Part shown: one piece after another, positions 9,133-18,311 of the stretch
Layout: each line of letters starts with the position of its first letter
Position numbering within the stretch: the first letter of the stretch is position 1
Source: Streptomyces bungoensis
GTDB taxonomy: Bacteria; Actinomycetota; Actinomycetes; Streptomycetales; Streptomycetaceae
Direction of reading: 5' to 3'
DNA length: 64,000 nt
NCBI RefSeq assembly: GCF_001514215.1
Contig: NZ_KQ948855.1
Location: 62,001-126,000, forward strand
Notes under the pieces: generated by a model
Databases searched by the model: none
What the model was told of the DNA's origin: nothing
The model's input: the letters and a program-made list of their open reading frames with translations, nothing else
Made by a program: the position numbers and the translations under genes

Positions 9133-9709
9133 CCTGGGCGGGGACGGTGTCCTGCGGCTCCTCGTCGCCGTCCTGCGGCGCGTCGCCGCGGCCGTGCGGC
9201 TCCGCCGCGGGGTGCGCGGGCGGCTCGGCCGGCGCGCCGGGCTCGGTCCCGGCCTCCGGGTGGCCGCCCGTCAGCGGGTCGCCCCCGGCGACCTCCTGCC
9301 CGGGGCCGGGCTCACGGTCGTAGGTCACCAGGAGCAGGACGATCAGGGCGAGCATCACCAGCATGAACAGGAACGCGGGCCAGCCCACCAGGCCCAGCGC
9401 GAACGCGCCCAGCAGGGCGTGCACCACCGCGGCGCTGATCAGCAGGACGCGGCCGAGGCCGGCGGGGGCGCGGTCGCGGATCGCGACGAGCAGGGCCACC
9501 AGGGCGCACGCGGCGAAGTAGAGCCCGAAGACGACGCCCCCGGCCTTCGAGGACGTCGACATCACCTGGGGGTCGAGGCCGGCCATGGACATCTGCTGGT
9601 GGTCGACGACCACTCCGAGGAACCAGTTCAGCGCCCCGATTCCGAACGCCTCGGCCAGGAGCACGACCGCCACGACCCACGCCACCGGTCTGCGCACCAC
9701 CGGTCCCAC
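9101..9709 (-). CDS. Four-helix membrane protein of unknown function
   Basis: 202 aa. Hydrophobic segments lie near residues 10-30, 57-77, 85-107 and 110-128, followed by a long acidic/Pro-rich cytoplasmic tail (from about 130). I do not recognise a named family beyond actinobacterial small integral membrane proteins. The 3' end overlaps maf by 32 bases in convergent orientation, so antisense interference between the two messages is possible. Start at ATG 9709; a shifted frame opening at 9713 is a shadow. Confidence 0.75.
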   Translation of the reverse strand: MGPVVRRPVAWVVAVVLLAEAFGIGALNWFLGVVVDHQQMSMAGLDPQVMSTSSKAGGVVFGLYFAACALVALLVAIRDRAPAGLGRVLLISAAVVHALLGAFALGLVGWPAFLFMLVMLALIVLLLVTYDREPGPGQEVAGGDPLTGGHPEAGTEPGAPAEPPAHPAAEPHGRGDAPQDGDEEPQDTVPAQVSRQPVSTGR

Positions 9710-10072
9710 CCACTTTCGACCTCAGCCCTAGCAGGCTGCTGTTACCTGAAGTACGTTCGCGTCTCCGTGAGGCTACTAACGGGTAAACCCGGGGACAAGG
9801 GTTCGGTCACCGGCAAAGAATCGTTGGGCCATTCGTAGGGACTCGACAAAGAAACGAAGTGGGCCGCAGCACGCGCCCACAGAGACCTTGACCACACGAC
9901 GGGGCTAGGGTTTTCCGGTGGAGTCCTGCGCATCACGGCGCGACAAGGGTTTTCGCGGGTCGAGCGAGCCTCGCATCACGCTCCGTGTGGGCAAGCTCAC
10001 CATGGGGGACGGGTCGATGTGACTCGTCGGCAGTCCCTAAACTCGGCTTGTTTCAAGGAGGGAGCCTCAATC
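9710..10072. other. Non-coding gap upstream of accA2
   Basis: 363 bases with no convincing gene. It holds the 5' side of the membrane protein gene at 9709, several G-G-G-T-T-T/C-A-A-G-G-G-T-type repeats (9795-9960) and, at its end, a strong Shine-Dalgarno AAGGAGGGAG (10055-10064) for accA2. It must contain the accA2 promoter, but I could not fix a -35/-10 pair. Confidence 0.5.
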
Positions 10073-11845
10073 GTGCGCAAGGTGCTCATCGCCAACCGTG
10101 GCGAAATCGCTGTCCGCGTGGCCCGGGCCTGCCGGGACGCCGGGATCGCGAGCGTGGCCGTCTACGCCGACCCGGACCGCGACGCTCTGCATGTCCGCGC
10201 CGCGGATGAGGCGTTCGCCCTGGGCGGTGACACCCCGGCCACCAGTTATCTCGACATCGAGAAGGTACTGAACGCGGCGCGGGAGTCCGGCGCGGACGCC
10301 GTGCACCCGGGCTACGGCTTCCTGTCGGAGAACGCGGAGTTCGCGCAGGCGGTCCTGGACGCCGGTCTGAACTGGATCGGCCCGCCCCCGCACGCCATCC
10401 GCGATCTCGGTGACAAGGTCGCCGCCCGGCACATCGCCCAGCGGGCCGGCGCCCCGCTGGTGGCCGGCACCCCGGACCCGGTGTCCGGCGCCGACGAGGT
10501 CGTGGCCTTCGCCCGGGAGAACGGCCTGCCGATCGCCATCAAGGCCGCCTTCGGCGGTGGCGGGCGCGGCCTGAAGGTCGCCCGCACCCTGGAGGAGGTC
10601 CCGGAGCTGTACGACTCGGCGGTGCGCGAGGCGGTCGCCGCCTTCGGGCGCGGCGAGTGCTTCGTGGAGCGCTACCTGGACCGCCCCCGGCACGTGGAGA
10701 CCCAGTGCCTGGCGGACAAGCACGGCAACGTGGTGGTCGTCTCCACCCGTGACTGCTCGCTGCAGCGCCGCCACCAGAAGCTGGTCGAGGAGGCCCCGGC
10801 GCCGTTCCTCTCCGAGGAGCAGGTCGCCGAGCTGTACCGCGCCTCCAAGGCCATCCTGAAGGAGGCCCGCTACGAGGGCGCGGGCACCTGCGAGTTCCTC
10901 GTCGGCCAGGACGGCACGATCTCCTTCCTGGAGGTGAACACCCGCCTGCAGGTGGAGCACCCGGTGACCGAGGAGGTCGCCGGCATCGACCTGGTCCGCG
11001 AGATGTTCCGCATCGCCGACGGGGAGGAGCTGGGGTACGACGACCCGGTGCTGCGCGGCCACTCGTTCGAGTTCCGCATCAACGGCGAGGACCCGGGCCG
11101 CAACTTCCTGCCGGCCCCCGGCACGGTCACCGCCTTCGACCCGCCGTCCGGCCCCGGTGTCCGCCTGGACGCGGGCGTGGAATCCGGCTCGGTCATCGGC
11201 CCGGCGTGGGACTCCCTGCTGGCCAAGCTGGTCATCACCGGCCGCACCCGCAAGGAGGCCCTGGAGCGGGCCGCCCGCGCCCTGGAGGAGTTCCAGGTCG
11301 AGGGCATGGCGACGGCGATCCCCTTCCACCGCGCGGTGGTGCGGGACCCGGCGTTCGCACCCGAGCTGACCGGCTCCGACGAGCCCTTCACGGTCCACAC
11401 CCGCTGGATCGAGACCGAGTTCGTCAACGAGATCAAGCCGTTCGCAGCCCCGGCCGACGCCGAGGCGGAGGAGGAGGGCGGCCGCGAGACGGTCGTCGTC
11501 GAGGTCGGCGGCAAGCGCCTCGAGGTCTCCCTGCCGTCCTCGCTGGGCATGTCCCTGGCCCGCACCGGCCTCGCGGCGGGCGCCAAGCCGAAGCGCCGCG
11601 CGGCCAAGAAGTCCGGCCCCGTGGCGTCCGGTGACACCCTCGCCTCCCCGATGCAGGGCACCATCGTGAAGGTGGCCGTCGAGGAGGGCCAGGAGGTGCA
11701 GGAGGGCGACCTGGTCGTCGTCCTGGAGGCCATGAAGATGGAGCAGCCCCTCAACGCCCACAAGGCGGGCACCATCAAGGGCCTGAACTTCGAGGTCGGC
11801 GCCTCGGTCACGTCCGGCGCGGCGATCTGCGAGATCAAGGACTGA
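10073..11845 (+). CDS. accA2: Acyl-CoA carboxylase alpha subunit (biotin carboxylase + biotin carrier)
   Basis: 590 aa, the usual size of actinobacterial AccA. Residues 1 to about 450 are the biotin carboxylase: N-terminal [12 protein letters not shown], an ATP-grasp glycine loop [12 protein letters not shown] near 157-168, and [10 protein letters not shown] with catalytic Glu/Arg. A linker with an Arg/Lys-rich segment precedes the biotin carrier domain (about 520-590) with E-A-M-K-M-E-Q, lysine near 554 being biotinylated by BirA. Start is GTG 10073 with AAGGAGGGAG nine bases upstream; an upstream in-frame extension lacks conservation. Partners: PccB and PccE upstream. Confidence 0.95.
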   Translation: MRKVLIANRGEIAVRVARACRDAGIASVAVYADPDRDALHVRAADEAFALGGDTPATSYLDIEKVLNAARESGADAVHPGYGFLSENAEFAQAVLDAGLNWIGPPPHAIRDLGDKVAARHIAQRAGAPLVAGTPDPVSGADEVVAFARENGLPIAIKAAFGGGGRGLKVARTLEEVPELYDSAVREAVAAFGRGECFVERYLDRPRHVETQCLADKHGNVVVVSTRDCSLQRRHQKLVEEAPAPFLSEEQVAELYRASKAILKEARYEGAGTCEFLVGQDGTISFLEVNTRLQVEHPVTEEVAGIDLVREMFRIADGEELGYDDPVLRGHSFEFRINGEDPGRNFLPAPGTVTAFDPPSGPGVRLDAGVESGSVIGPAWDSLLAKLVITGRTRKEALERAARALEEFQVEGMATAIPFHRAVVRDPAFAPELTGSDEPFTVHTRWIETEFVNEIKPFAAPADAEAEEEGGRETVVVEVGGKRLEVSLPSSLGMSLARTGLAAGAKPKRRAAKKSGPVASGDTLASPMQGTIVKVAVEEGQEVQEGDLVVVLEAMKMEQPLNAHKAGTIKGLNFEVGASVTSGAAICEIKD

Positions 11846-11861
11846 CGGCACGGACCCGCGC

Positions 11862-11901
11862 GACGCCCGGCAGCCCCCGAAACGGCGGCCTGCCGGGCGT
11901 C
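11862..11901 (+). terminator. Hairpin terminator after accA2
   Basis: Perfect 12-bp stem, GACGCCCGGCAG (11862-11873) pairing with 11890-11901, 16-base loop, 16 bases after the accA2 stop. No U-tract, as is common in streptomycetes. Confidence 0.75.
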
Positions 11902-12031
11902 CGCATGTCGGCCTCCGGAAAGGCGACGCACCTCGGAGGCGCGGGGGACCACGCGGGCGACCGCGACGCGCCGACACCCGCACGACGGCTTCCGCCCCTG
12001 CGGCGGACAGGCGCCGACGTGCGCAGCCCCC

Positions 12032-12958
12032 TCAGCGCCTGCGGAGGTCGGCCACCCGTCCCCGCTCGGTGCCCGCCGGCTGCTCCCCCAGGACGCCGCG
12101 CAGCCCTCCGCCGGGCGTCCCCCGCCGGGGCCCCGGCAGCGGGGACCGCTGGCGCGCGGTGGGCAGCTCGCCTCCTCCGGCCCCCGCCACGGCGATCTGC
12201 ACGCCCTGGTCCGCGAGAGCCTGCAGCTCCGTGGCGGCCCGGTCGTCGTGCCCCGGAGGCTCGTCGGTGACGAGGCGCGTGATGACGTCCGTCGGCACCG
12301 TCTGGAACATCGTGTCCGTGCCGAGCTTGGTGTGGTCGGCGAGGACCACGACCTCCGCCGCGGCCTGCACGAGGGCCCGGTCGACGGACGCCGACAGCAT
12401 GTTGGACGTGGACAGCCCGCGCTCGGCGGTGAGCCCGCTCCCGGACAGGAACGCCTTGGACACCCGCAGTCCCTGCAGGGACTGCTCCGCTCCGGAGCCG
12501 ACGAGGGCGTAGTTGGAGCCGCGCAGGGTGCCGCCGGTCATCACGACCTCCACCCGGTTGGCGTGGGCGAGCGCCTGGGCCACCAGCAGGGAGTTGGTGA
12601 CGACGGTCAGCCCGGGCACCCGCGCGAGCCGGCGGGCCAGCTCCTGCGTGGTCGTACCCGCGCCGACCACGATGGCCTCGCCCTCTTCGACGAGGCTCGC
12701 GGCGAGGTCGGCGATGGCCGTCTTCTCGGCGGTCGCGAGATGGGACTTCTGCGGAAAGCCGGACTCCCGCGTGAACCCGCCCGGCAGTACCGCACCGCCG
12801 TGCCGGCGGTCGAGGAGTCCTTCGGCCTCCAGTGCGCGCACGTCCCGCCGTACGGTCACTTCGGAGGTCTGGACGACGCGGGCGAGTTCACGGAGCGACA
12901 CGGCACCGTTCGCTCGCACCATTTCGAGGATCAATTGACGACGTTCTGCAGCGAACAC
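12032..12958 (-). CDS. DeoR/GlpR-family transcriptional regulator
   Basis: 308 aa. An N-terminal DeoR winged helix-turn-helix (about 1-57; E-R-R-Q-L-I-L-E-M-V ... S-E-V-T-V-R-R-D-V-R-A-L-E) is followed by the DeoRC sugar-phosphate isomerase-like effector domain (about 75-235) with D-G-A/G-A-G-T-T-T-Q-E type phosphate loop (V-G-A-G-T-T-T-Q-E) and L-A-D-H-T-K-L-G. An Arg/Pro-rich tail of about 50 residues after the domain is unusual. Such regulators sense phosphorylated sugars. It lies near nucleoside catabolism genes, but its own upstream region lacks the CTACGCGCGTAG palindrome, so I cannot say it controls them. Start GTG 12958. Confidence 0.88.
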   Translation of the reverse strand: MFAAERRQLILEMVRANGAVSLRELARVVQTSEVTVRRDVRALEAEGLLDRRHGGAVLPGGFTRESGFPQKSHLATAEKTAIADLAASLVEEGEAIVVGAGTTTQELARRLARVPGLTVVTNSLLVAQALAHANRVEVVMTGGTLRGSNYALVGSGAEQSLQGLRVSKAFLSGSGLTAERGLSTSNMLSASVDRALVQAAAEVVVLADHTKLGTDTMFQTVPTDVITRLVTDEPPGHDDRAATELQALADQGVQIAVAGAGGGELPTARQRSPLPGPRRGTPGGGLRGVLGEQPAGTERGRVADLRRR

Positions 12959-13123
12959 GAAACTGACAGTAACCCCAACGACCGTCTGGTTTCAGCAGTT
13001 TGCGCCGAATAACAGAAGTTGTTCGCATGGCACGGCGGGAAGTGGTATAGGACGTTATTCCCCCCGCCCATGCCGTACGCATGCTCGACAACTCCCCGTG
13101 AACAGCGGGAAGTCGGGGAACCG

Positions 13124-14572
13124 TCAGATCTCGCCGCCCGCCTTGCGCGTGTGCAGCTGCCGCGCCACCTCCGCGATCGACCCCGAAAGGGAGGGGTACA
13201 CGGTGAAGGCGTTCGCGATCTGTTCGACCGTCAGATTGTTGTCGACGGCGATCGAGATGGGGTGGATCAGCTCAGAGGCGCGCGGCGCCACGACCACGCC
13301 GCCGACGACGATGCCCGTGCCCGGCCGGCAGAAGATCTTCACGAAGCCGTCCCGGATGCCCTGCATCTTGGCGCGCGGGTTGCGCAGCAGGGGCAGCTTG
13401 ACGACGCGCGCGTCGATCTTGCCGGCGTCCACGTCCGCCTGGCTGTAGCCGACGGTGGCGATCTCGGGGTCGGTGAAGACGTTGGAGGAGACGGTCTTGA
13501 GGTTGAGCGGGGCCACCGCGTCGCCGAGGAAGTGGTACATGGCGATGCGGCCCTGCATGGCGGCGACGGACGCGAGGGCGAAGACACCGGTGACGTCACC
13601 GGCCGCGTAGACGCCCGGAGCGGTCGTCCGCGACACCTTGTCGGTCCAGATGTGACCCGACTCGCGCACCTTGACGCCGGCCTCCTCGAGACCGAGCCCC
13701 GCGCTGTTGGGGATCGCGCCGACGGCCATCAGGCAGTGCGTGCCGCTGATGACGCGCCCGTCGGCGAGCGTCACCTCCACCCGGTCGCCGACGCGCTTGG
13801 CGGACTGCGCGCGGGAGCGGGCCATGACGTTCATGCCGCGGCGCCGGAAGACGTCCTCGAGGACGGCGGCGGCGTCGGGGTCCTCGCCGGGCAGCACCCG
13901 GTCGCGGGACGACACGAGGGTGACCTTCGACCCGAGGGCCTGGTAGGCGCCGGCGAACTCGGCGCCGGTCACGCCCGAGCCGACCACGATCAGCTCTTCG
14001 GGCAGCTCGGTGAGGTCGTAGACCTGGGTCCAGTTGAGGATGCGCTCGCCGTCGGGCTGGGCGTCGGGCAGCTCGCGCGGGTGGCCGCCGGTGGCGAGGA
14101 GGACGGCGTCGGCGGTGAGGGTCTCCTCGGTGCCGTCGGCGGCGGTGACGACGACCTTGCGGGACCCGTCGAGGGCCTGCATGCCCTCCAGGCGGCCGCG
14201 GCCGCGCAGGACCCGGGCGCCGGCGCGGGTGACGGACGCCGTGATGTCGTGCGACTGCGCGAGCGCGAGCCGCTTCACACGCCGGTTCACCTTGCCGAGG
14301 TCCACACCGACGACCCGGGCCGCCTGCTCCAGCGGCGGGGTGTCGTCGGCGACGATGATGCCCAGCTCCTCGTAGGAGGAGTCGAAGGTGGTCATCACCT
14401 CGGCCGTGGCGATCAGGGTCTTCGACGGCACGCAGTCGGTCAGCACCGACGCTCCGCCCAGACCGTCGCAGTCGACGACGGTCACCTCCGCACCGAGCTG
14501 AGCGGCCACCAGCGCCGCTTCGTATCCGCCGGGTCCGCCACCGATGATCACGATCCGAGTCACGTACCCCAT
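13124..14572 (-). CDS. lpdA: LpdA-type NAD(P)H-quinone reductase (flavoprotein disulfide reductase family)
   Basis: 482 aa FAD enzyme with the fold of dihydrolipoamide dehydrogenase: N-terminal G-G-G-P-G-G-Y FAD motif, G-S-G-V-T-G-A-E NAD(P) motif near 190, Y-A-A-G-D-V-T FAD motif near 310, and a dimerisation domain. The redox-active CxxxxC of true lipoamide dehydrogenases is broken: the segment reads G-A-S-V-L-T-D-C-V-P-S-K, leaving only the second cysteine (about residue 47). The C-terminal His of the His-Glu pair is also missing (V-Y-P-S-L-S-G). This is the signature of M. tuberculosis LpdA (Rv3303c), which reduces quinones rather than lipoamide. Same neighbourhood relative to deoD as in mycobacteria. 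Confidence 0.88.
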   Translation of the reverse strand: MGYVTRIVIIGGGPGGYEAALVAAQLGAEVTVVDCDGLGGASVLTDCVPSKTLIATAEVMTTFDSSYEELGIIVADDTPPLEQAARVVGVDLGKVNRRVKRLALAQSHDITASVTRAGARVLRGRGRLEGMQALDGSRKVVVTAADGTEETLTADAVLLATGGHPRELPDAQPDGERILNWTQVYDLTELPEELIVVGSGVTGAEFAGAYQALGSKVTLVSSRDRVLPGEDPDAAAVLEDVFRRRGMNVMARSRAQSAKRVGDRVEVTLADGRVISGTHCLMAVGAIPNSAGLGLEEAGVKVRESGHIWTDKVSRTTAPGVYAAGDVTGVFALASVAAMQGRIAMYHFLGDAVAPLNLKTVSSNVFTDPEIATVGYSQADVDAGKIDARVVKLPLLRNPRAKMQGIRDGFVKIFCRPGTGIVVGGVVVAPRASELIHPISIAVDNNLTVEQIANAFTVYPSLSGSIAEVARQLHTRKAGGEI

Positions 14573-14655
14573 TGTCCCGCACGCTTCAAGGTGCCACTGC
14601 CCGGGGGCGCACGGGGGTTCCTCGCGGGTCCGGAGTGACGGCAGTGCCGCTGCCG

Positions 14656-14661
14656 TACCCT
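14656..14661 (+). promoter_or_regulatory. -10 box for the cyclotransferase gene
   Basis: TACCCT six bases before the ATG at 14668, the same leaderless spacing as deoC and add. Confidence 0.4.
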
Positions 14662-14667
14662 CTCCCC

Positions 14668-15105
14668 ATGTCGCTCTACGCCGCGTACGCCGGCAACCTC
14701 GACGCGCGGCTGATGTCCCGCCGCGCTCCCCACTCCCCGCTGCGTGCCGTCGGCTGGCTGAACAACTGGCGGCTGACCTTCGGCGGCGAGCAGCTGGGCT
14801 GGGAGGGCGCGCTGGCGACGATCGTCGAGGAGCCCCTGGCCCAGGTCTTCGTCGGCCTGTACGACCTCGCTCCGCTGGACGAGGAGTCCCTCGACCGGTG
14901 GGAGGGCGTCGGCCTCGGCATCTACCGCCGGGCCCGGGTCCGCGTGCACACCCTGGACGGCGAGGAATCGGCCTGGACCTACGTCCTCAACGGCTACGAG
15001 GGCGGCCTGCCGTCGGCCCGCTACCTGGGCGAGATCGCCGACGCGGCGGAGTCGGCCGGGGCGCCCCACGACTACGTGATGGAGCTGCGCAAGCGGCCCT
15101 GCTGA
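14668..15105 (+). CDS. Gamma-glutamylcyclotransferase-like protein
   Basis: 145 aa of the AIG2/GGCT fold. The substrate loop Y-A-G-N-L-D near the N-terminus corresponds to the family's Y-G-S-N-L, and the middle carries V-F-V-G-L-Y-D-L and [12 protein letters not shown]. Members convert gamma-glutamyl amino acids or amines to 5-oxoproline, but the family is functionally broad and the substrate here is unknown. The ATG at 14668 is preferred to upstream in-frame codons because TACCCT lies six bases before it and the family begins at this residue. Confidence 0.78.
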   Translation: MSLYAAYAGNLDARLMSRRAPHSPLRAVGWLNNWRLTFGGEQLGWEGALATIVEEPLAQVFVGLYDLAPLDEESLDRWEGVGLGIYRRARVRVHTLDGEESAWTYVLNGYEGGLPSARYLGEIADAAESAGAPHDYVMELRKRPC

Positions 15106-15194
15106 GGCCTGCGCCGGGCTCGCGCGGTCTCCCGCCCCGGGCCGCCCCTCGTGGGAAACGACAAGACAACGATCTCAATCCGGTGAGCTCTGTA

Positions 15195-15208
15195 TCTACG
15201 CGCGTAGG
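15195..15208. promoter_or_regulatory. Palindromic operator in the deoD promoter (site 1)
   Basis: TCTACGCGCGTAGG with a perfect 12-bp palindromic core CTACGCGCGTAG at 15196-15207. A -10 candidate TACCCT lies at 15220-15225, seven bases before the GTG start of deoD; with a 17-base spacer the -35 would fall at 15197-15202, inside the palindrome. Binding here should block RNA polymerase. One of five related sites in the window. Confidence 0.75.
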
Positions 15209-15232
15209 CGAAGACCGGCTACCCTCATCCGC

Positions 15233-16057
15233 GTGAACGCATCTCTCCTTCCGGACGACATCCAGGGCGACCCCCACGCCGCCGCCGACGCCGCCGCCGC
15301 GCGCCTGCGCGAACTCACCGGCGCCGAGACCCACGACGTCGCCCTCGTGATGGGCTCCGGCTGGGCTCCGGCCGTCGACGCCCTGGGCGCACCCGACGCC
15401 GAGCTCCAGGTCACCGAGCTGCCCGGCTTCCCGCCGCCGGCCGTCGAGGGCCACGGCGGCAAGGTCCGCTCGTACTCCTTCGGTGACAAGCGCGCCCTGG
15501 TCTTCCTGGGCCGCACGCACTACTACGAGGGCCGCGGCGTCGCCGCCGTCGCGCACGGCGTCCGCACGGCCGTGGCGGCGGGCTGCAAGACCATCGTCCT
15601 GACCAACGGCTGCGGCGGCCTGCGCGAGGGGATGCGCCCCGGCCAGCCGGTGCTGATCAGCGACCACATCAACCTGACGGCCACCTCCCCGATCGTCGGC
15701 GCCAACTTCGTCGACCTGACGGACCTGTACTCGCCGCGCCTGCGCGCCCTGTGCAAGGAGATCGACCCGTCCCTGGAGGAGGGCGTCTACGCGCAGTTCC
15801 CCGGCCCGCACTACGAGACCCCGGCCGAGATCCGCATGGCCCGCGTCATCGGCGCGGACCTCGTCGGCATGTCGACGGTCCTGGAGGCGATCGCCGCCCG
15901 CGAGGCCGGCGCCGAGGTCCTCGGCATCTCCCTGGTCACCAACCTCGCGGCCGGTATGACCGGCGAGCCCCTCAACCACGAGGAGGTCCTCCAGGCGGGC
16001 CGCGACTCGGCGGCGCGCATGGGCCAGCTGCTCTTCCAGGTGCTGGGCAGGCTGTAG
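15233..16057 (+). CDS. deoD: Purine nucleoside phosphorylase
   Basis: Phosphorolysis of purine (deoxy)nucleosides to free base plus (deoxy)ribose-1-phosphate. 274 aa, the length and motifs of the trimeric mammalian-type class rather than the hexameric E. coli DeoD: phosphate loop [22 protein letters not shown] and the base site [11 protein letters not shown] ... V-G-M-S-T-V-L-E. Start GTG 15233 sits seven bases from a -10 box, so the message is probably leaderless. Regulated by the palindrome at 15195. The phosphomutase gene follows 98 bases later, giving the next reaction. Symbol follows actinobacterial usage (Rv3307). Confidence 0.92.
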   Translation: MNASLLPDDIQGDPHAAADAAAARLRELTGAETHDVALVMGSGWAPAVDALGAPDAELQVTELPGFPPPAVEGHGGKVRSYSFGDKRALVFLGRTHYYEGRGVAAVAHGVRTAVAAGCKTIVLTNGCGGLREGMRPGQPVLISDHINLTATSPIVGANFVDLTDLYSPRLRALCKEIDPSLEEGVYAQFPGPHYETPAEIRMARVIGADLVGMSTVLEAIAAREAGAEVLGISLVTNLAAGMTGEPLNHEEVLQAGRDSAARMGQLLFQVLGRL

Positions 16058-16155
16058 GCGGGACCTTCCCGCCGGCCGGTCCGGCCGGCCGGGTGGGCAG
16101 AACGGGGCCGGGGCGGAGCCCCCGGTGGAGCAAACACGGAGAGGTTGATCCCAAG

Positions 16156-17790
16156 GTGCACGACGACGATCTCATCGCCCGGGCCAAGGCATGGCTCGCC
16201 GAGGACCCCGACCCGGAGACCCGTGGCGAACTGGCCGGGCTGATCGACGCCGGGGACACGGCGGAGCTGTCCGCCCGCTTCAGCGGCACCCTGCAGTTCG
16301 GCACCGCGGGCCTGCGCGGCGAACTGGGCGCCGGGCCGCAGCGCATGAACCGCAGCGTCGTGATCCGCGCCGCGGCCGGACTGGCCGCGTACCTGAAGAA
16401 GAACGGCGAGTCGGGCGGCCTCGTGGTCATCGGCTACGACGCCCGTCACAAGTCCGCCGACTTCGCCCGGGACACCGCCGCCGTGATGACCGGCGCCGGC
16501 CTGCGCGCGGCCGTGCTGCCCCGCCCGCTGCCCACCCCCGTGCTGGCCTTCGCCATCCGCCACCTCGGCGCGGTCGCGGGCGTGGAGGTCACCGCCAGCC
16601 ACAACCCGCCCCGGGACAACGGCTACAAGGTCTACCTGGGCGACGGCTCCCAGATCGTCCCGCCCGCGGACGCGGAGATCGCCGCCGAGATCGACGCGAT
16701 CACCTCCCTGCACGACGTACCGCGCCCGGACGGCGGCTGGGAGATCCTCGACGACACCGTCCTGGACGCGTACCTCGCCCGCACCGACGCCGTCCTCGCC
16801 GCCGGCTCCCCGCGCACCGCCCGCACGGTCTACACGGCGATGCACGGCGTCGGCCGCGACGTGCTGCTCGCCGCCTTCGCCCGGGCCGGCTTCCCGGAGC
16901 CGGTCCTGGTCGCCGAGCAGGCGGACCCGGACCCGGACTTCCCGACGGTCGCCTTCCCCAACCCGGAGGAGCCGGGCGCGATGGACCTGGCGTTCGCGCG
17001 GGCCCGCGCCACCGGCCCCGACCTGGTCATCGCGAACGACCCGGACGCCGACCGCTGCGCCGTGGCCGTCAGGGACGGCGGCGACTGGCGCATGCTGCGC
17101 GGCGACGAGGTCGGCGCGCTGCTCGCCGCCCACCTGGTGCGGAGCGGGGCGCGCGGCACCTTCGCGGAGTCGATCGTCTCCTCGTCCCTCCTCGGCCGCA
17201 TCGCCGAGGCGGCCGAGCTGCCGTACGAGGAGACCCTCACCGGCTTCAAGTGGATCGCCCGTGTGGAGGGCCTGCGCTACGGCTACGAGGAGGCCCTCGG
17301 CTACTGCGTGGACCCCGAGGGCGTGCGCGACAAGGACGGCATCACGGCCGCCCTGCTGATCACGGAGCTCGCCTCGCAGCTCAAGGAGGAGGGCCGCACC
17401 CTCCTGGATCTGCTGGACGACCTCGCCGTCGAGCACGGCCTGCACGCCACCGACCAGCTCTCGGTCCGGGTCGAGGACCTGTCGCTGATCGCCGACGCGA
17501 TGGGCCGCCTGCGCGAGCAGCCGCCGACCGAGCTGGCCGGGCTGCCCGTCACCCGTGCCGAGGACCTGACCCGGGGCACGGACCGGCTGCCGCCCACCGA
17601 CGGCCTGCGCTACACGCTCGACGGCGCCCGCGTCGTCGTCCGCCCCAGCGGCACCGAGCCCAAGCTGAAGTGCTACCTGGAGGTCGTCGTCCCGGTCTCC
17701 GGCCATGCCGGTCTGGCGGCGGCCCGGGCGCGCGCGGCCGAGCTCCTCGCGGCGATCAAGCGGGACCTGTCGGCGGCCGCCGACATCTGA
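16156..17790 (+). CDS. Alpha-D-phosphohexomutase family enzyme (likely phosphopentomutase role)
   Basis: 544 aa. All superfamily sites are present: phosphoserine loop V-T-A-S-H-N-P near 145, metal loop N-D-P-D-A-D-R-C, sugar loop G-F-K-W-I and phosphate-binding R-P-S-G-T-E-P-K-L-K-C-Y-L. Usually annotated phosphomannomutase/phosphoglucomutase (Rv3308 pmmB). Its sequence class (long PGM2-like) and position behind deoD suggest it converts ribose-1-P and deoxyribose-1-P to the 5-phosphates, as no deoB-type enzyme is visible in the window. That role is inference; hexose phosphates may also be used. Start is GTG 16156 with GGAGAGG about ten bases upstream. Confidence 0.88.
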   Translation: MHDDDLIARAKAWLAEDPDPETRGELAGLIDAGDTAELSARFSGTLQFGTAGLRGELGAGPQRMNRSVVIRAAAGLAAYLKKNGESGGLVVIGYDARHKSADFARDTAAVMTGAGLRAAVLPRPLPTPVLAFAIRHLGAVAGVEVTASHNPPRDNGYKVYLGDGSQIVPPADAEIAAEIDAITSLHDVPRPDGGWEILDDTVLDAYLARTDAVLAAGSPRTARTVYTAMHGVGRDVLLAAFARAGFPEPVLVAEQADPDPDFPTVAFPNPEEPGAMDLAFARARATGPDLVIANDPDADRCAVAVRDGGDWRMLRGDEVGALLAAHLVRSGARGTFAESIVSSSLLGRIAEAAELPYEETLTGFKWIARVEGLRYGYEEALGYCVDPEGVRDKDGITAALLITELASQLKEEGRTLLDLLDDLAVEHGLHATDQLSVRVEDLSLIADAMGRLREQPPTELAGLPVTRAEDLTRGTDRLPPTDGLRYTLDGARVVVRPSGTEPKLKCYLEVVVPVSGHAGLAAARARAAELLAAIKRDLSAAADI

Positions 17791-18183
17791 GGCCCAGCGC
17801 TCGTAGGCTCGGCGCTCGCCGTCCAGTACGGCGGCGGCGAGCCGCTGCCGCGGGCGCAGGTCCGCCCTGATCTTCACCAGTTCCCCGGCGTGCTGCCCGA
17901 CCAGACGCTTCTGCTGGGCGACCTCCGCGGTGTACCGGATCCCGACCAGGTCGGTCCGCGCCTTGCGGGGCGCGTCGGCTACGGCCACGGCCCGTTCCCG
18001 GGCCGTGGCCGTAGCCGTGCGCCAGGCGGGATCGGCCGCGGCCTCCTCGGGGCCGGCGTACGTGTAGCCGTGCGTCCGAGCGGGCTGCGGGCCAGTGCCG
18101 GCCGGTGGCCCGCTGCCGAACGGGAGGGGGCGGACGGGTGCGGCGCGCCTCGCACCACGGCCCGGTGAGCCTGGTCCCCGCAT
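17791..18183 (-). pseudogene. Possible remnant of a protein gene, no recognisable family
   Basis: The 521-base gap 17791-18311 has no intact gene. On the minus strand from ATG 18183, the frame reads a helix-rich peptide (H-G-Y-T-Y-A-G-P-E-E, then W-R-T-A-T-A-T-A-R-E-R-A-V, K-A-R-T-D-L-V-G-I-R-Y, E-R-R-A-Y-E-R-W-A) with strong G/C at third codon positions, as in real streptomycete genes. It does not stop before entering the antisense of the phosphomutase gene, which suggests a 3'-truncated gene rather than an intact one. I do not recognise the protein. The remainder, 18184-18311, shows nothing clear. Confidence 0.35.
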
Positions 18184-18311
18184 CCCACCGGCACCCCGCG
18201 CGCCCCTACCACCGGGCGGGAATGCCTCGCAGGCACCGCCGCTGGCCGACGAGGGCCGGCCGATGACGGGCCGGCAGCTCCGCCCGGTGCCGCGGCGCGC
18301 GGCCGAGGTGC

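Noticed and set aside
10067..11983. 638-codon minus-strand frame opposite accA2
   Set aside because: Antisense shadow of a G+C-rich gene: composition is Leu/Val/Asp/Arg-skewed with no family motif, while the plus strand encodes an unmistakable carboxylase.
12032..12958. The DeoR-family protein as regulator of the CTACGCGCGTAG regulon
   Set aside because: No copy of the palindrome lies at its own promoter, and DeoR-family sites are usually direct or loosely arranged repeats. Proximity alone is not enough to assign it.
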